DNA of 64,000 nucleotides. Source: VAZQ01 sp963841705 (GTDB lineage: Bacteria > Pseudomonadota > Alphaproteobacteria > Rhizobiales > Xanthobacteraceae). This document shows, piece after piece, positions 29,731-38,770 of this stretch (position 1 is its first letter; every line of letters begins with the position of its first letter). The stretch spans positions 38,824-102,823 of the forward strand of contig CAWJDY010000005.1 of the NCBI GenBank assembly GCA_963841705.1, in the 5' to 3' direction. The notes under the pieces were generated by a model. It did not search any database and was not told where the DNA came from. It saw only the letters and a list, made by a program, of their open reading frames with translations. The position numbers were made by a program, and so were the translations under genes.

Positions 29731-30237
29731 ATGACCGCAGTATCGTCGAGCATAGCAAGCGTGCCGCCCGGGGAAGCAAAGCCGGTCATTGCGCCGCTCG
29801 CCTCGTTCTATGCGCAGTCGCGCGACCTCGCGTGGCTGCTCATCCGCCTGACTGCCGGAGGAATGCTCCTCGTCCACGGGATCATGAAACTGATGCCGGC
29901 AGCAGACAAAGGCCTCACCGCGACGATCGAGGCATTCGCGGCCGGCAGCATGGCCCGGCGCGGAATCGAGCCCGCCGTCGCTGCCGGCTATGCGGTGTTC
30001 GCCATCGAGACCATCGGGGCGGTGCTGATCGTGCTCGGCTTGTTCACGCGCTTTGCCGCTGCTGCGGCCGCTGTCCAATTCGCCATCATTACTTTCGTCG
30101 CGCATTGGCCGAACGGCTTCGCAGCGGGCAGAGGCGGCTGGGAGTATCCGCTGTTCTGGGGTCTCATACTGTTTGCCATTGCGCTACGCGGCGGCGGGCC
30201 TTACTCGCTCGATCGCAAGATCGGTTGGGAGCTGTGA
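29731..30237 (+). CDS. DoxX family membrane protein
   Basis: 168 residues with four membrane helices. The DoxX pattern is LLIRLTAGGMLLVHGIMKL, AIETIGAVLIVLGLFTRFAA and HWPNGFAAGRGGWEYPLFW. ATG 29731 is preferred to the upstream TTG (29710). DoxX-type proteins are quinone-linked or oxidative-stress membrane proteins with unclear chemistry. Confidence 0.8.
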   Translation: MTAVSSSIASVPPGEAKPVIAPLASFYAQSRDLAWLLIRLTAGGMLLVHGIMKLMPAADKGLTATIEAFAAGSMARRGIEPAVAAGYAVFAIETIGAVLIVLGLFTRFAAAAAAVQFAIITFVAHWPNGFAAGRGGWEYPLFWGLILFAIALRGGGPYSLDRKIGWEL

Positions 30238-30282
30238 ACGGGTCGCGGCGGGCATAGCAGCGATCCTGCTGGAACTGTCGTC

Positions 30283-31002
30283 ATGGCAAGGGGCGCTCGG
30301 CTCGGCTTTCTCATTCCACCGGGAAATCCGACCGTCGAGCCGGAAATGATCGCAATGGCGCCGCAAGGCGTCTCGGTGCATTTCTCCCGCATGGTCGCGC
30401 ATGGGCCGACCGGCACCCTCGACGGCCAGGAGGAGCGCAACCGCACGCAGATCGAGCACATCGGCGAAAGCGCAGCGCTGCTCGCCATGGTCAAGCCCGA
30501 CGTCATCATGCTCGCCCATACCGCGACCAGCTACACGCTCGGCCGCCACGCCGAGGCGCAACTGATGGAACGTCTGCGCGGGCAATGCGGGACGCCGGTC
30601 GCGACGGCTTTCGGCAGCGTGCTTGCCGCCCTCGACGCGCTGGGCGCGAGGCGTGTCGCGCTCGGCACGCCCTACAGCGCGGAGACCACGCGCAAGGGCA
30701 AGGCGCTCCTGGAGGACCACGGCCTGGAAGTGGTGAGCTGCGGCCGGCTCGACAATGTGACGAACATCTATGACGAGACGCCGGAGCGGGCCTATCAGCT
30801 CGGCCGCGCCGTCGACACCGCGGACGCGCAGGCGGTTTTTCTGAGCGGTCTCGGCATGCCGACTGTCTCCATCCTCGCTGCGCTCGAGCAGGAGCTCGGC
30901 AAGCCGGCGATCTCCGCTGCCTCGGCGACGATGTGGCAGGCGCTGCGATTGGCCGGAGCGCGCCATCGCGTGTCCGGCTACGGCCGGCTGTTTGCGGCGT
31001 AG
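30283..31002 (+). CDS. Asp/Glu racemase superfamily protein (maleate isomerase/AMDase-like), catalytic Cys absent
   Basis: 239 residues. LGFLIPPGNPTVEPEMIAMAP at the start and VRxSRMVAHGP-like sequence place it in the maleate isomerase/arylmalonate decarboxylase branch. At the two positions where the superfamily normally has catalytic cysteines the protein reads HTATSYTLG and FLSGLGMPT, with no Cys. The only cysteines are in RGQCGTPVAT and VVSCGRLDN. It may therefore have a different reaction or be inactive. It lies 45 bases after the DoxX gene. Confidence 0.75.
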   Translation: MARGARLGFLIPPGNPTVEPEMIAMAPQGVSVHFSRMVAHGPTGTLDGQEERNRTQIEHIGESAALLAMVKPDVIMLAHTATSYTLGRHAEAQLMERLRGQCGTPVATAFGSVLAALDALGARRVALGTPYSAETTRKGKALLEDHGLEVVSCGRLDNVTNIYDETPERAYQLGRAVDTADAQAVFLSGLGMPTVSILAALEQELGKPAISAASATMWQALRLAGARHRVSGYGRLFAA

Positions 31003-31063
31003 CCGCAAGCGGCTGCAATGGCCCGCGCGATCTATCTCGCCGCCCTCACAAACTACTCTAGCC

Positions 31064-31259
31064 CGTCATTCCGGGGCCGCGAGCGCTCGGGTCGGCGCTT
31101 CGCGCCGTCCGAGTGCGAGCGGAGCCCGGAATCCATAACCACAGGCGGTGCAGTGATGAAAGTGGTTACGCTGCGGTGGCACACATCACTGCTTGGGGTT
31201 ATGGATTCCGGGCTCGCAGGCAAATCGGCACGGCCGATTTCCTGCGCCCCGGAATGACG
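31064..31259. repeat. MITE-like 196 bp element, copy 1
   Basis: Terminal inverted repeats of 14 bp, CGTCATTCCGGGGC and GCCCCGGAATGACG, bound the element. A second, inner inverted repeat CCGGAATCCATAACC / GGTTATGGATTCCGG lies inside. Copies are at 33602-33798 and, split by the group II intron, at 35025-35086 plus 37098-37232. It occupies most of the spacer 31003-31393, where no gene is seen. Confidence 0.9.
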
Positions 31260-31393
31260 TCGAGGGGCGACTTGTGACGCAGTACCAGTAAATGGCTGGT
31301 CGGCGCTGCGCCGCTCCTCGGCATGAGGGCCGCGGGGGCATCGCGAATGGCCCAACATAACCGCAACGCGCGGAGACGACTCGAAAGGCTGCC

Positions 31394-32251
31394 ATGAAGG
31401 TCAATGCATTCTTCCCTTCGCTCGATATCGGGACCGACCCTGCGAAGATCCGCGATTGGGCGCAGGCGGCCGAAGATCTCGGATACGCCTATATAGAAGT
31501 CCCCGATCACGTCTTCGGCGCCACGGCTCGCGACGGCTGGGTGCCGCTTTACAATGAAAGCGATGCCTTCCACGAGACCTTCGTCACGCTCGGGTTTCTG
31601 GCCGCGGTCACCAGGACGATCGGGCTCTCGACCGGCATTCTGATCGCGCCGCAACGTCAGACCGGCGTCATCGCCAAGCAGGCGGCGGAGGTGGACATCC
31701 TGAGCGGCGGCCGCCTGCGGCTCGGCATCGGCGTCGGCTGGAACCAGGTCGAGTACGAGGCGCTCGGCGTCGATTGGAAGACGCGCGGAGCGCGCCAGGC
31801 CGAGCAGGTGGAAGTGCTCCGCCGCCTCTGGTCGGGCGACCTCGTGAGCTTCACCGGGCGATTTCACAACCTTCGCGAGGTGAGCATCGTGCCGCAGCCG
31901 GTGCAGCGTCCGATCCCGATCTGGTTCGGCGGCTCATCCGAGGCCGTGGTGCGTCGCGCTGCCCGGCTCGGCGACGGCTGGATGCCGATCATGCCTCCCG
32001 ATGCGCAGGCGCAAGCGAAGCTCGGGCTCCTGCGCGAGGAGCTCAAGGCGTTCGGACGCGAGCCGGCCAAGTTCGGCATCGAGGCCTGGCTGCGCATGCA
32101 CAGCCCGGACCCGCAGGGCTGGGCGGCCGACGCCGACGGCTGGCGCCGGCTCGGTGCTGCGATGGTGATGCTCTACCCGATGTACCGCACCGCCAGCGTC
32201 GGCGATCACATCGAGACCTTGCGACGGTTCAAGGAGGCCGCGGCCGGATAG
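31394..32251 (+). CDS. LLM-class (F420/flavin-dependent) oxidoreductase
   Basis: 285 residues with the bacterial luciferase-like TIM barrel. Typical stretches are RDWAQAAEDLGYAYIEVPDH, ILIAPQRQTGVIAKQAAEVD, GRLRLGIGVGWNQVEYEALG and IPIWFGGSSEAVVRRAARLGDGW. This is the TIGR03619-type subgroup. It is predicted to be a flavin- or F420-dependent oxidoreductase; the substrate is unknown. The MFS gene starts 16 bases after its stop. Confidence 0.87.
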   Translation: MKVNAFFPSLDIGTDPAKIRDWAQAAEDLGYAYIEVPDHVFGATARDGWVPLYNESDAFHETFVTLGFLAAVTRTIGLSTGILIAPQRQTGVIAKQAAEVDILSGGRLRLGIGVGWNQVEYEALGVDWKTRGARQAEQVEVLRRLWSGDLVSFTGRFHNLREVSIVPQPVQRPIPIWFGGSSEAVVRRAARLGDGWMPIMPPDAQAQAKLGLLREELKAFGREPAKFGIEAWLRMHSPDPQGWAADADGWRRLGAAMVMLYPMYRTASVGDHIETLRRFKEAAAG

Positions 32252-32267
32252 GGCGCCCTTGCGCGCG

Positions 32268-33590
32268 ATGAGCACCGACCGTCCAACCGCTGCGGCGGCG
32301 GCTGCCGTCATTGCTGCCGCCCCCTTGCCGTATCCGTTGCGGCGCAGGATTTTCCTCTACCTCGGGCTCCTGATCGTTCTCCTGGGCTTCGGTTCCCCCT
32401 CCGGAGGGCTGATCGATGTCCCGATAACGTTTTTGCTCAAGAACAAGCTGCACTTGGAGGCGCACGCGCTCGCCCAATTCCGTCTCATATCTGCCATCCC
32501 CCTCTACCTGTCCTTTGTATTTGGATTCATTCGCGACAGTTGGAATCCCCTCGGCATGGGAGACCGGGGATTCATGCTGTTGTTCGGGGCCGGCACCGCC
32601 GCTCTCTATGCCCTGTTTGCATTTGCTCCCGTTACCTACGCCACGCTCCTGCTTGCAGTCGTGCTGCTGACGACGTCGTTTCTTTTCGTCGCCAGCGCTC
32701 AGAACGGGCTGACTTCCACGATCGGGCAGCAGCACATGATGTCGGGTCAGGTCAGCGCGGTGTGGAACATCTTTGCATCGCTCCCGACCGTCGGAGCCGT
32801 CCTCATCGGCGGCGCTCTCAGCGGTGTGCTGGAAGCGCGGAGCGTCGAGGCGGCCACCCGCATCCTGTTCCTCGTCGGCGCCGCGATAATGGCCCTGCTC
32901 GCAATTTACGCCGCATGGAGGCCCGCAAGCGTGTACGACAACATCCGCAACGAGCACGGTGGCGCGACCCTTCCGCTCGACGACGTCAAAAGACTGATGC
33001 GGCATCGGCCGATTTATCCGGCTCTGCTGATCTGGCTGTTATGGAATTTCGCGCCCGGCTCGGCCACGCCGCTGCAGTACTACCTTCAGAACATTCTTCA
33101 CGCCGAGGACGCCCAGTGGGGTCAGTGGAACGCCATCTTCGCCATCTCCTTCATTCCGACTTTCATGCTGTTCGGCCTTCTCTGTCAAAACCTTCCATTG
33201 AAGACCCTGCTCTTGTGGGGGACCGTCGCCGCGATTCCGCAGATGGTTCCGCTCATCTTCATTCATTCGGTGACGGGGGCTTTGATCGCGGCGGTGCCCA
33301 TCGGGCTCATGGGCGGTCTTGCCACCGCCTCCTATCTGGACCTGATCATTCGCTCATGCCCGCGCGGCCTGCAGGGCACGACGCTGATGATGTCGAGCGC
33401 CCTTTTCTTCGTCGCCTCGCGATTTGGCGATGTGCTGGGGACGCTCCTCTATGACGACTACGGCGGCTTTGGCGTTTGCGTGATTGCGATCACGGTGGTC
33501 TACGCCCTGATCCTCCCGGTCCTCCTGCTGGTACCGAAGCATTTGATTGCCACCGCCGATGGGCAGGCACCCCAGTCCGAGCTCATCTGA
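32268..33590 (+). CDS. MFS transporter, folate-biopterin (BT1)-like
   Basis: 440 residues with about 12 membrane helices. Segments such as TPLQYYLQNILHAEDAQWGQ and SFIPTFMLFGLLCQ resemble the BT1/FBT branch of the major facilitator superfamily. ATG 32268 is chosen over a TTG nine bases upstream. It is probably co-transcribed with the LLM oxidoreductase. The substrate is not predictable. Confidence 0.8.
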   Translation: MSTDRPTAAAAAAVIAAAPLPYPLRRRIFLYLGLLIVLLGFGSPSGGLIDVPITFLLKNKLHLEAHALAQFRLISAIPLYLSFVFGFIRDSWNPLGMGDRGFMLLFGAGTAALYALFAFAPVTYATLLLAVVLLTTSFLFVASAQNGLTSTIGQQHMMSGQVSAVWNIFASLPTVGAVLIGGALSGVLEARSVEAATRILFLVGAAIMALLAIYAAWRPASVYDNIRNEHGGATLPLDDVKRLMRHRPIYPALLIWLLWNFAPGSATPLQYYLQNILHAEDAQWGQWNAIFAISFIPTFMLFGLLCQNLPLKTLLLWGTVAAIPQMVPLIFIHSVTGALIAAVPIGLMGGLATASYLDLIIRSCPRGLQGTTLMMSSALFFVASRFGDVLGTLLYDDYGGFGVCVIAITVVYALILPVLLLVPKHLIATADGQAPQSELI

Positions 33591-33601
33591 GATGGCCAAC
33601 C

Positions 33602-33798
33602 CGTCATTCCGGGGCCGCGAGCGCTCGGATCGGCGCTTGGCGCCGTCCGAGTGCGAGCGGAGCCCGGAATCCATAACCACAGGCCGTGCAGTGATGAAAG
33701 TGGTTACGCTGCGGTGGCAAACATTACTGCTTGGGATTATGGATTCCGGGCTCGCAGGCAAATCGGCACGGCCGATTTTCCTGCGCCCCGGAATGACG
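33602..33798. repeat. MITE-like element, copy 2
   Basis: Same terminal inverted repeats and inner inverted repeat as the copy at 31064, in the same orientation. Located 11 bases after the MFS stop codon. Confidence 0.9.
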
Positions 33799-33826
33799 TC
33801 GAGGGGGTGACGCTGTATTGTCGTGG

Positions 33827-33970
33827 TTACGGCTGCTCGACTGATACCGGGTCGGACGCCGGAAAGGTATTCTCCAGGGCTTCGTCGAGCGCCTTCTCCT
33901 GGCGCCTGCGTTCGCCCTCTTCGCGCTCGCGATCGCCCTGGTCGAGCTTGTGTTTTGGCTCAACGATCAT
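33827..33970 (-). CDS. Small acidic/charged protein, 47 residues
   Basis: Reads MIVEPKHKLDQGDREREEGE, a charged helix, and then ALENTFPASDPVSVEQP. The ending A-L-x-x-T-F-P-A-S-D-P-V-S is a widespread signature of very small rhizobial proteins, which makes this a real gene despite its size. AGAAGG lies upstream of ATG 33970. Function unknown. Confidence 0.7.
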   Translation of the reverse strand: MIVEPKHKLDQGDREREEGERRRQEKALDEALENTFPASDPVSVEQP

Positions 33971-34067
33971 TTTGGTTTATCGCCTTCTCACCGGGAATTG
34001 CCGGCGGGGTACGAGATAACGAACCTGGCCGCAACTCCGTTCCCAGATTGATGCACAAAACAGATAT

Positions 34068-34205
34068 GTAGGGTGGGTTAGCGACGCAACTCGGCTTGGC
34101 CGAGTTGCGTCGCGTAACCCACCGATACCCGCCGGCGTTGCCCCTGCGGTTGACGGTGGGTTACGCCGTGCAAGTCGGCTGTAGCCGACTTGCACGGCTA
34201 ACCAC
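34068..34205. repeat. Two long hairpin repeats
   Basis: The first hairpin has a perfect 15 bp stem (34081-34095 with 34099-34113) flanked by GGGTGGGTTA and TAACCCACC. The second pairs GCCGTGCAAGTCGGCT (34165-34180) with its exact complement up to 34198 and belongs to the CAAGTCGGCT family, bounded by GGTGGGTTA and TAACCACCC. The rest of the 33971-34344 spacer shows no gene. Confidence 0.85.
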
Positions 34206-34344
34206 CCTACGCAGCGACCGTGATTCAACTGCATCGGAACGCGCTAGGCTATTTTTCTTTGGCGATTTGCGCCGAGATGTGCTGACATCGGTCAAGCCGG
34301 CTCGCGTTGCGCCGTTCGCTGCCAACCGATGTGATGAGATCACC

Positions 34345-34989
34345 ATGCGCACCAACCCATTCTACGACGCCTGGATCTTTCTGACCGGAAGGACCGCCGA
34401 GCACGCGGCAAGCGGGATCGGCTGGCTGCTGACGGGGCTGTTCATTGCGCTCCTTCTCGCCAGCATCTGGCTCGCCTGCAAGAGCTGGCAGCAGGATCCC
34501 GCGCAGCGCACCATCGGGCATCTCGCCACCTGGTTCATGCGCGTGATGATCGGCATCATGTGGTTCCAGGGCTCGATCTGGAAGCTGCCGCTGCCGGTGT
34601 CCGGCGGCTTCCGGGCGGCGATCGCTCCGATTGGCGAATATGCGGCATTCGAGGTCCACCGGTGGATCGCCAAGAACATCTTCATGTCGATACTGCCCGT
34701 GCTCGGTCCGTTGGTCTACCTGACCGAGCTCTCGCTCGCCGTGAGCTTCATTCTGGGTTTTTTGGTGCGGCCGCTGGGCGTGATCGGGGTGCTGTTCGCC
34801 ACCCACCTGTGGCTCGGCCTCTACCGGCAACCGGAGGAATGGCCGTGGCTCTACGTGTTTCTGATCTTCGTGCAGGGGTTCTTTGTCGTCACTGATGCGG
34901 GAAAAAGCCTTGGCCTCGATGCGGTGATTGCTCGCAAACCGTTCGGTCCGTTTGCCGGACATGGCCTCCTCGCCAGGCTGTATCGTTAG
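34345..34989 (+). CDS. DoxX/DoxD-like membrane protein
   Basis: 214 residues from ATG 34345 with about five membrane helices, including WFMRVMIGIMWFQGSIWKLP, PLVYLTELSLAVSFILGFLV and VFLIFVQGFFVVTDAG. It resembles the TQO small subunit DoxD/DoxX superfamily. Its partner gene, if any, is not adjacent. A longer reading frame upstream runs through the hairpin repeats and is not coding. Confidence 0.7.
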   Translation: MRTNPFYDAWIFLTGRTAEHAASGIGWLLTGLFIALLLASIWLACKSWQQDPAQRTIGHLATWFMRVMIGIMWFQGSIWKLPLPVSGGFRAAIAPIGEYAAFEVHRWIAKNIFMSILPVLGPLVYLTELSLAVSFILGFLVRPLGVIGVLFATHLWLGLYRQPEEWPWLYVFLIFVQGFFVVTDAGKSLGLDAVIARKPFGPFAGHGLLARLYR

Positions 34990-35024
34990 GTTGCTGACCG
35001 TACTGCATCACAAACTACTCTGCC

Positions 35025-35086
35025 CGTCATTCCGGGGCCGCGAGCGCTCGGATCGGCGCTTCGCGCCGTCCGAGTGCGAGCGGAGC
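35025..35086. repeat. MITE-like element copy 3, left part (split by intron)
   Basis: Bases 35025-35086 match the first 62 bases of the 31064 copy, ending ...GCGAGCGGAGC exactly where the group II intron begins. Confidence 0.88.
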
Positions 35087-37098
35087 GCCGGGTAGGTGAG
35101 GATGTTACCACCCTCACCCCCCACGGACCCGGACGTGCAGGATTACCGCTTCCGGTTCTTCATGAGAGAGCCTGGCTAGCGGTGGCGTACTGATGGACGA
35201 TGCGAGGTCGCGGGAGGGGATGGCGGGCGAGGAAGGCAGAGAACCGCTCCCATGAGAGAGGCTCCGAGCGCGTCCGCCGTTCCAGCCACTTCCTCCACGT
35301 CCTTGTGATCTGATGAGCGTAGGTGGCGAGTTGCCGGCTGTTCCCCGTGATACCGTAGTAGGCATAGTGACCTACCAGCTTCTCAGACAGCCGCTTGCGC
35401 TGATCGAGGATCGGCAGGTGGCGGTTGAACCGACACCACTCCTTCGCCGCGAGCAGCGCGCGAGCGAGCCGGCTCTTGGCCGTCCGTTGCCGTACCACGT
35501 TCTGCCCCTTGAGTGACTTCGCCCAGGTGTGGGTGAAGCCCAGAAAGTCGAACGGCGGTTCGGCGCAGTCCGGATGCGTGCCACCTTTGCGCTCGGGGCG
35601 GAAGTCGACGAACCGGGTCTTGTCGGGATGCAGCGTGAGCCCATACCGTGCAAGCCGTTTCCCCAGCACTTCCAGAACCCGTTTGGCGTCGCGGTGGTTC
35701 TTGAACGTCATCACGAAGTCATCGGCAAAGCGCACCAACGTACACTCTCCCAGCATGCGGGGTCGCACCTCTGCCTCGAACCATTCGTCCAGCACGTGGT
35801 GCAGGAAGATGTTCGAGAGCATCGGTGAGATGACGCCGCCTTGCGGGGTACCTTCAGTCGCAAGGCGCAGGGTTCCATCTTCCAGGACCCCTGCTTTCAG
35901 CCACTTGTCGATCATCCGTCGGATCACGCCATCCGTTACTCGCTGGTCGAGGAACGCCCGAAGTTGCGCGTGCGGAATCGAGTCGAAGTACTTGCGTATA
36001 TCGACATCCAGCACCCAGTGCTGTCCATGCCACGAGATGGCGCCATGCAGTTTGCGCAGCGCCTCATGGGCTGAGCGTCGCGGTCGGAAGCCATACGAGC
36101 AAGGCATGAAGTCCTGCTCGTAGATGGTCGCCAGAACCATGACAATCGCCCGCTGCGCCACCTTGTCTTCAAAGGTCGGAATGCCGAGCGGCCGCTTTGA
36201 GCCGTCTGCCTTCGGGATGTAGGTTCTGCGCACCGGCGGTGCTTTGTAGCTTCCGGACTTGATGCGATTGAGCAGGTCCAAGAGATTGGCCTGCAGCTTC
36301 GCTTCATATTCCTTCGCGGTAACACCGTCGATGCCAGTCGCTCCATCCTTGCGGGTCAGCCGGTAGGCTTTCAGCATCCATTCCAGATCGATAACGTGGT
36401 GCAGCGAGAACAGCACCTTCTTCGGCTTCGCTCTCGCCAGTTCGGCTATCCATTGTCGTTTCGTGTACAGGTTCGCGAGGTTCATGTCCCCTCCCGTGTT
36501 TCCCGGCAATGGTTCTCTCTCACGACGCCTCCCTTCCCTCCATCGGGTCCCAGTGAGCCCAGTTCCCCGCTCTCGTCGGTACTATGAAGGCGCTACGACT
36601 TCCCACCCGCGTATCAACGGTCACTTATTGGTTCGCTCCCGCCGCCCACGCGATCCTCCTGGTTCGTGTCCCGCCGTGGCGCTCCTGAAGGAGCGGAGGT
36701 CTCCTCCAGGCCGGGGCTTTTGTTGCCGGCTGCCCTGCTCCGGTTCTCGCACGTGGACGCGAATGGGATCTCTCAGGTCTTCAGGCGATCCATCCCGTGC
36801 CTCTGCTCCGTTCCAGGACCCCGGTCGAACCAACGTGCCCTCGCCAGTGACGGCCACGTCGATGCTGCCCCCGCATTCCGGACTACGAAGGCTTCAGCGA
36901 AAATGATTTCGGGGCTAACCCGCAGCTTCAGCACCTGCTACCGTACGCTTCACGCGTGACGTTGCCGCACACGTGCAAGGCTCGCTTCCGGCTGGCGGGC
37001 TGCGCCTTTGCCGGGAGGGAGTTGAACCCTCTGGACCGCTACGAAAGGTTTCAGCTCGTTTTCACGATCGTCCTCCTCTCCTGCTCTCCTGACGCTAC
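35087..37098 (-). mobile_element. Group II intron
   Basis: About 2.0 kb on the minus strand, inserted in a MITE-like repeat with no target duplication, as expected for retrohoming. The 5' end reads GTAGCG (near the GUGYG consensus). About 600 bases of ribozyme sequence precede the reverse transcriptase gene. After the gene, 35087-35159 can fold into a domain V-like hairpin (AACCGGAAGCGG, loop TAAT, CCTGC..TCCGGGT) and a domain VI-like stem (GGTGAGG/CCTCACC) with an unpaired A near the 3' end. End positions are accurate to one or two bases. Confidence 0.85.
35160..36485 (-). CDS. ltrA: Group II intron reverse transcriptase/maturase
   Basis: About 441 residues from ATG 36485, preceded by GGGAGGGG. 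RT motifs are KDGATGIDGVTA, RRTYIPKADGSKRPLGIPTF, YGFRPRRSAHEAL, LDVDIRKYFDSI, TPQGGVISPMLSNIFLH and the catalytic FADD (usual YADD). The maturase (X) domain follows (KRLSEKLVGHYAYYGITGNS). No C-terminal HNH endonuclease is present, so it probably reverse-splices into nicked or single-stranded targets. No frameshift is visible. Confidence 0.93.
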   Translation of the reverse strand: MNLANLYTKRQWIAELARAKPKKVLFSLHHVIDLEWMLKAYRLTRKDGATGIDGVTAKEYEAKLQANLLDLLNRIKSGSYKAPPVRRTYIPKADGSKRPLGIPTFEDKVAQRAIVMVLATIYEQDFMPCSYGFRPRRSAHEALRKLHGAISWHGQHWVLDVDIRKYFDSIPHAQLRAFLDQRVTDGVIRRMIDKWLKAGVLEDGTLRLATEGTPQGGVISPMLSNIFLHHVLDEWFEAEVRPRMLGECTLVRFADDFVMTFKNHRDAKRVLEVLGKRLARYGLTLHPDKTRFVDFRPERKGGTHPDCAEPPFDFLGFTHTWAKSLKGQNVVRQRTAKSRLARALLAAKEWCRFNRHLPILDQRKRLSEKLVGHYAYYGITGNSRQLATYAHQITRTWRKWLERRTRSEPLSWERFSAFLARHPLPRPRIVHQYATASQALS

Positions 37099-37232
37099 CG
37101 GAATCCATAACCACAGGCCGTGCAGTGATGAAAGTGGTTACGCTGCGGTGGCACACATTACTGCTTGGGGTTATGGATTCCGGGCTCGCAGGCAAATCGG
37201 CACGGCCGATTTTCCTGCGCCCCGGAATGACG
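37098..37232. repeat. MITE-like element copy 3, right part
   Basis: Begins CCGGAATCCATAACC and ends GCCCCGGAATGACG. Together with 35025-35086 it rebuilds a full-length element of 196-197 bases. Confidence 0.88.
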
Positions 37233-37281
37233 TCGAGGGGCAACTTGTGACGCAGTACCACTAAGGCGCAGGGAGCTCTGC

Positions 37282-37926
37282 ATGAGCGACACCCCCGGCT
37301 GGCACATCATTGGTGATTGGTTCGACAACTGCAGCTGCGCCGTCGCCTGCCCCTGCACCTTTGCCCAGGCGCCGGACAACGGCTTCTGCGAGTCGGTCCT
37401 GTTCTGGCACATCCGCAACGGCCATTATGGCGATATCAATCTCGACGGCCTGAGCTTCGTCCGCGTGGGGAGGTGGGAAGGCGATCTCTGGGCGGGCAAG
37501 GTCAAGGGAAGCGCCGGCATCTTCATTGACGATCGTGCCGATGCGCGCCAGGCCGAGGTGCTTCCCCGCATTTTCGGTGGCCAGGTCGGAGGATTTCCCG
37601 CTCAGGTCGCGGCGCTGTTCACCGAAGGCCGGCAGCTGCGAGGCCTGGAGCGCGCGCGGATCAGTTTCGAGGTCGCGCCCGACCGCTCCCAATGGGGAAC
37701 GGAGATCGCCGGCAAGGTGAAGGCCTGGGCCAAGGCCCTGACCGGCCCGACCAGCCTGCCGGGAAAATATCCGCAGCTGATGAACCCGCCCGGCTCGGAG
37801 ACCGGACCCGGACAGATCGTGACCTGGGGCAAGTCGACGCTCTGTTCCGTCGACGCGTTCGGCTTCAGCTTTCAATGGACGGTGAACTCGAGCAAACACA
37901 TCCCGTTCGACTGGGCCGGTCCCTGA
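37282..37926 (+). CDS. DUF1326 domain protein
   Basis: 214 residues of the DUF1326 family. The N-terminus GDWFDNCSCAVACPCTFAQAP carries four closely spaced cysteines likely to bind a metal, followed by ESVLFWHIRNGHYGDINLDGL. The end reads TVNSSKHIPFDWAGP, the usual family finish. No signal peptide, so it is probably cytoplasmic. AGGGAG precedes ATG 37282. It is the first of three genes with a second DUF1326 and a DUF2182 membrane protein. Confidence 0.9.
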   Translation: MSDTPGWHIIGDWFDNCSCAVACPCTFAQAPDNGFCESVLFWHIRNGHYGDINLDGLSFVRVGRWEGDLWAGKVKGSAGIFIDDRADARQAEVLPRIFGGQVGGFPAQVAALFTEGRQLRGLERARISFEVAPDRSQWGTEIAGKVKAWAKALTGPTSLPGKYPQLMNPPGSETGPGQIVTWGKSTLCSVDAFGFSFQWTVNSSKHIPFDWAGP

Positions 37927-37999
37927 TGAATGGTGTACAAATCTTCCTGGAACGCGTTCCGGTGATATCTGATCAGCGGCGCAGCAAACTCGGTCTGTT

Positions 38000-38064
38000 C
38001 CCTCTCCCCGTTCGCCGGGGTCCCCGCGACGCTTGCGTCGCGGGATAATTTAACGGGGAGAGGG
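38000..38064. repeat. Nested hairpin between the two DUF1326 genes
   Basis: CCCTCTCCCCGTT (38000-38012) pairs perfectly with AACGGGGAGAGGG (38052-38064). Inside, CCCGCGACGC and GCGTCGCGGG form another perfect hairpin. It is a typical intergenic palindromic element inside an operon. Confidence 0.85.
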
Positions 38065-38087
38065 GGCGGGCCAGCAAGGAGAGAGCG

Positions 38088-38720
38088 ATGGCAGAGCAGG
38101 TTCAATGGCAGCTTTCCGGCGACTATTTCGAGAACTGCAATTGCAGCGTCGTGTGTCCGTGCCTGGTGTCGAAGGCCGCCCCCCTGACCTCGCGGCCGAC
38201 CGAGGGTGTGTGCGACGTGCCGCTGGTCTTCCACATCGACAGCGGCCGGTATGGCGGCATCGCGCTCGACGGCCTCAACGTGGCGCTCGCAGTCCATACG
38301 CCCGGGCCGATGGCAGACGGAAACTGGTCGGTGGCCGCCTACATCGATCAACGCGCCGATGACCAGCAGACCGAGGCACTGGGCGCGATCTTTACCGGCG
38401 CTGCCGGCGGGCCGATGGCGGCGTTCGCGCCGCTGATCGGCAGCAACCTCGGGGTGAAGAAGGTCCCGATCACGTATCGGATCGAAGGCAGGAAGCGTTC
38501 CGCGGAAATCCCGGGCATCCTGCACCTGTCTGTTGATCCGCTGCCGACCGCGCATCCGAGCGGCGAGATGTGGGCGAACATCGGCCATCCCGTCAGCCCC
38601 GACAAGTTGGCGTTCGCCATGGGAGCGCCCGGGAATACCTTCAACGATCACGGCATGCGTTGGGATAATTCCGGCAAGAACGGCCACTATGCGCCGATCC
38701 GCTGGTCAAACCAGGCGTGA
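38088..38720 (+). CDS. DUF1326 domain protein, second paralogue
   Basis: 210 residues. The cysteine block reads SGDYFENCNCSVVCPCLVSK, followed by DVPLVFHIDSGRYGGIALDGL, the DUF1326 core. The end has LRWDNSGKNGHYAPIRWSNQ. It differs clearly from the first copy, so the duplication is old. GGAGAGAGCG precedes ATG 38088. It is followed 50 bases later by the DUF2182 gene. Confidence 0.9.
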   Translation: MAEQVQWQLSGDYFENCNCSVVCPCLVSKAAPLTSRPTEGVCDVPLVFHIDSGRYGGIALDGLNVALAVHTPGPMADGNWSVAAYIDQRADDQQTEALGAIFTGAAGGPMAAFAPLIGSNLGVKKVPITYRIEGRKRSAEIPGILHLSVDPLPTAHPSGEMWANIGHPVSPDKLAFAMGAPGNTFNDHGMRWDNSGKNGHYAPIRWSNQA

Positions 38721-38770
38721 TGCATTTTCGCGAAGCGGCCGCTCGGCAAGACCGGCGACATTCCTGACAA

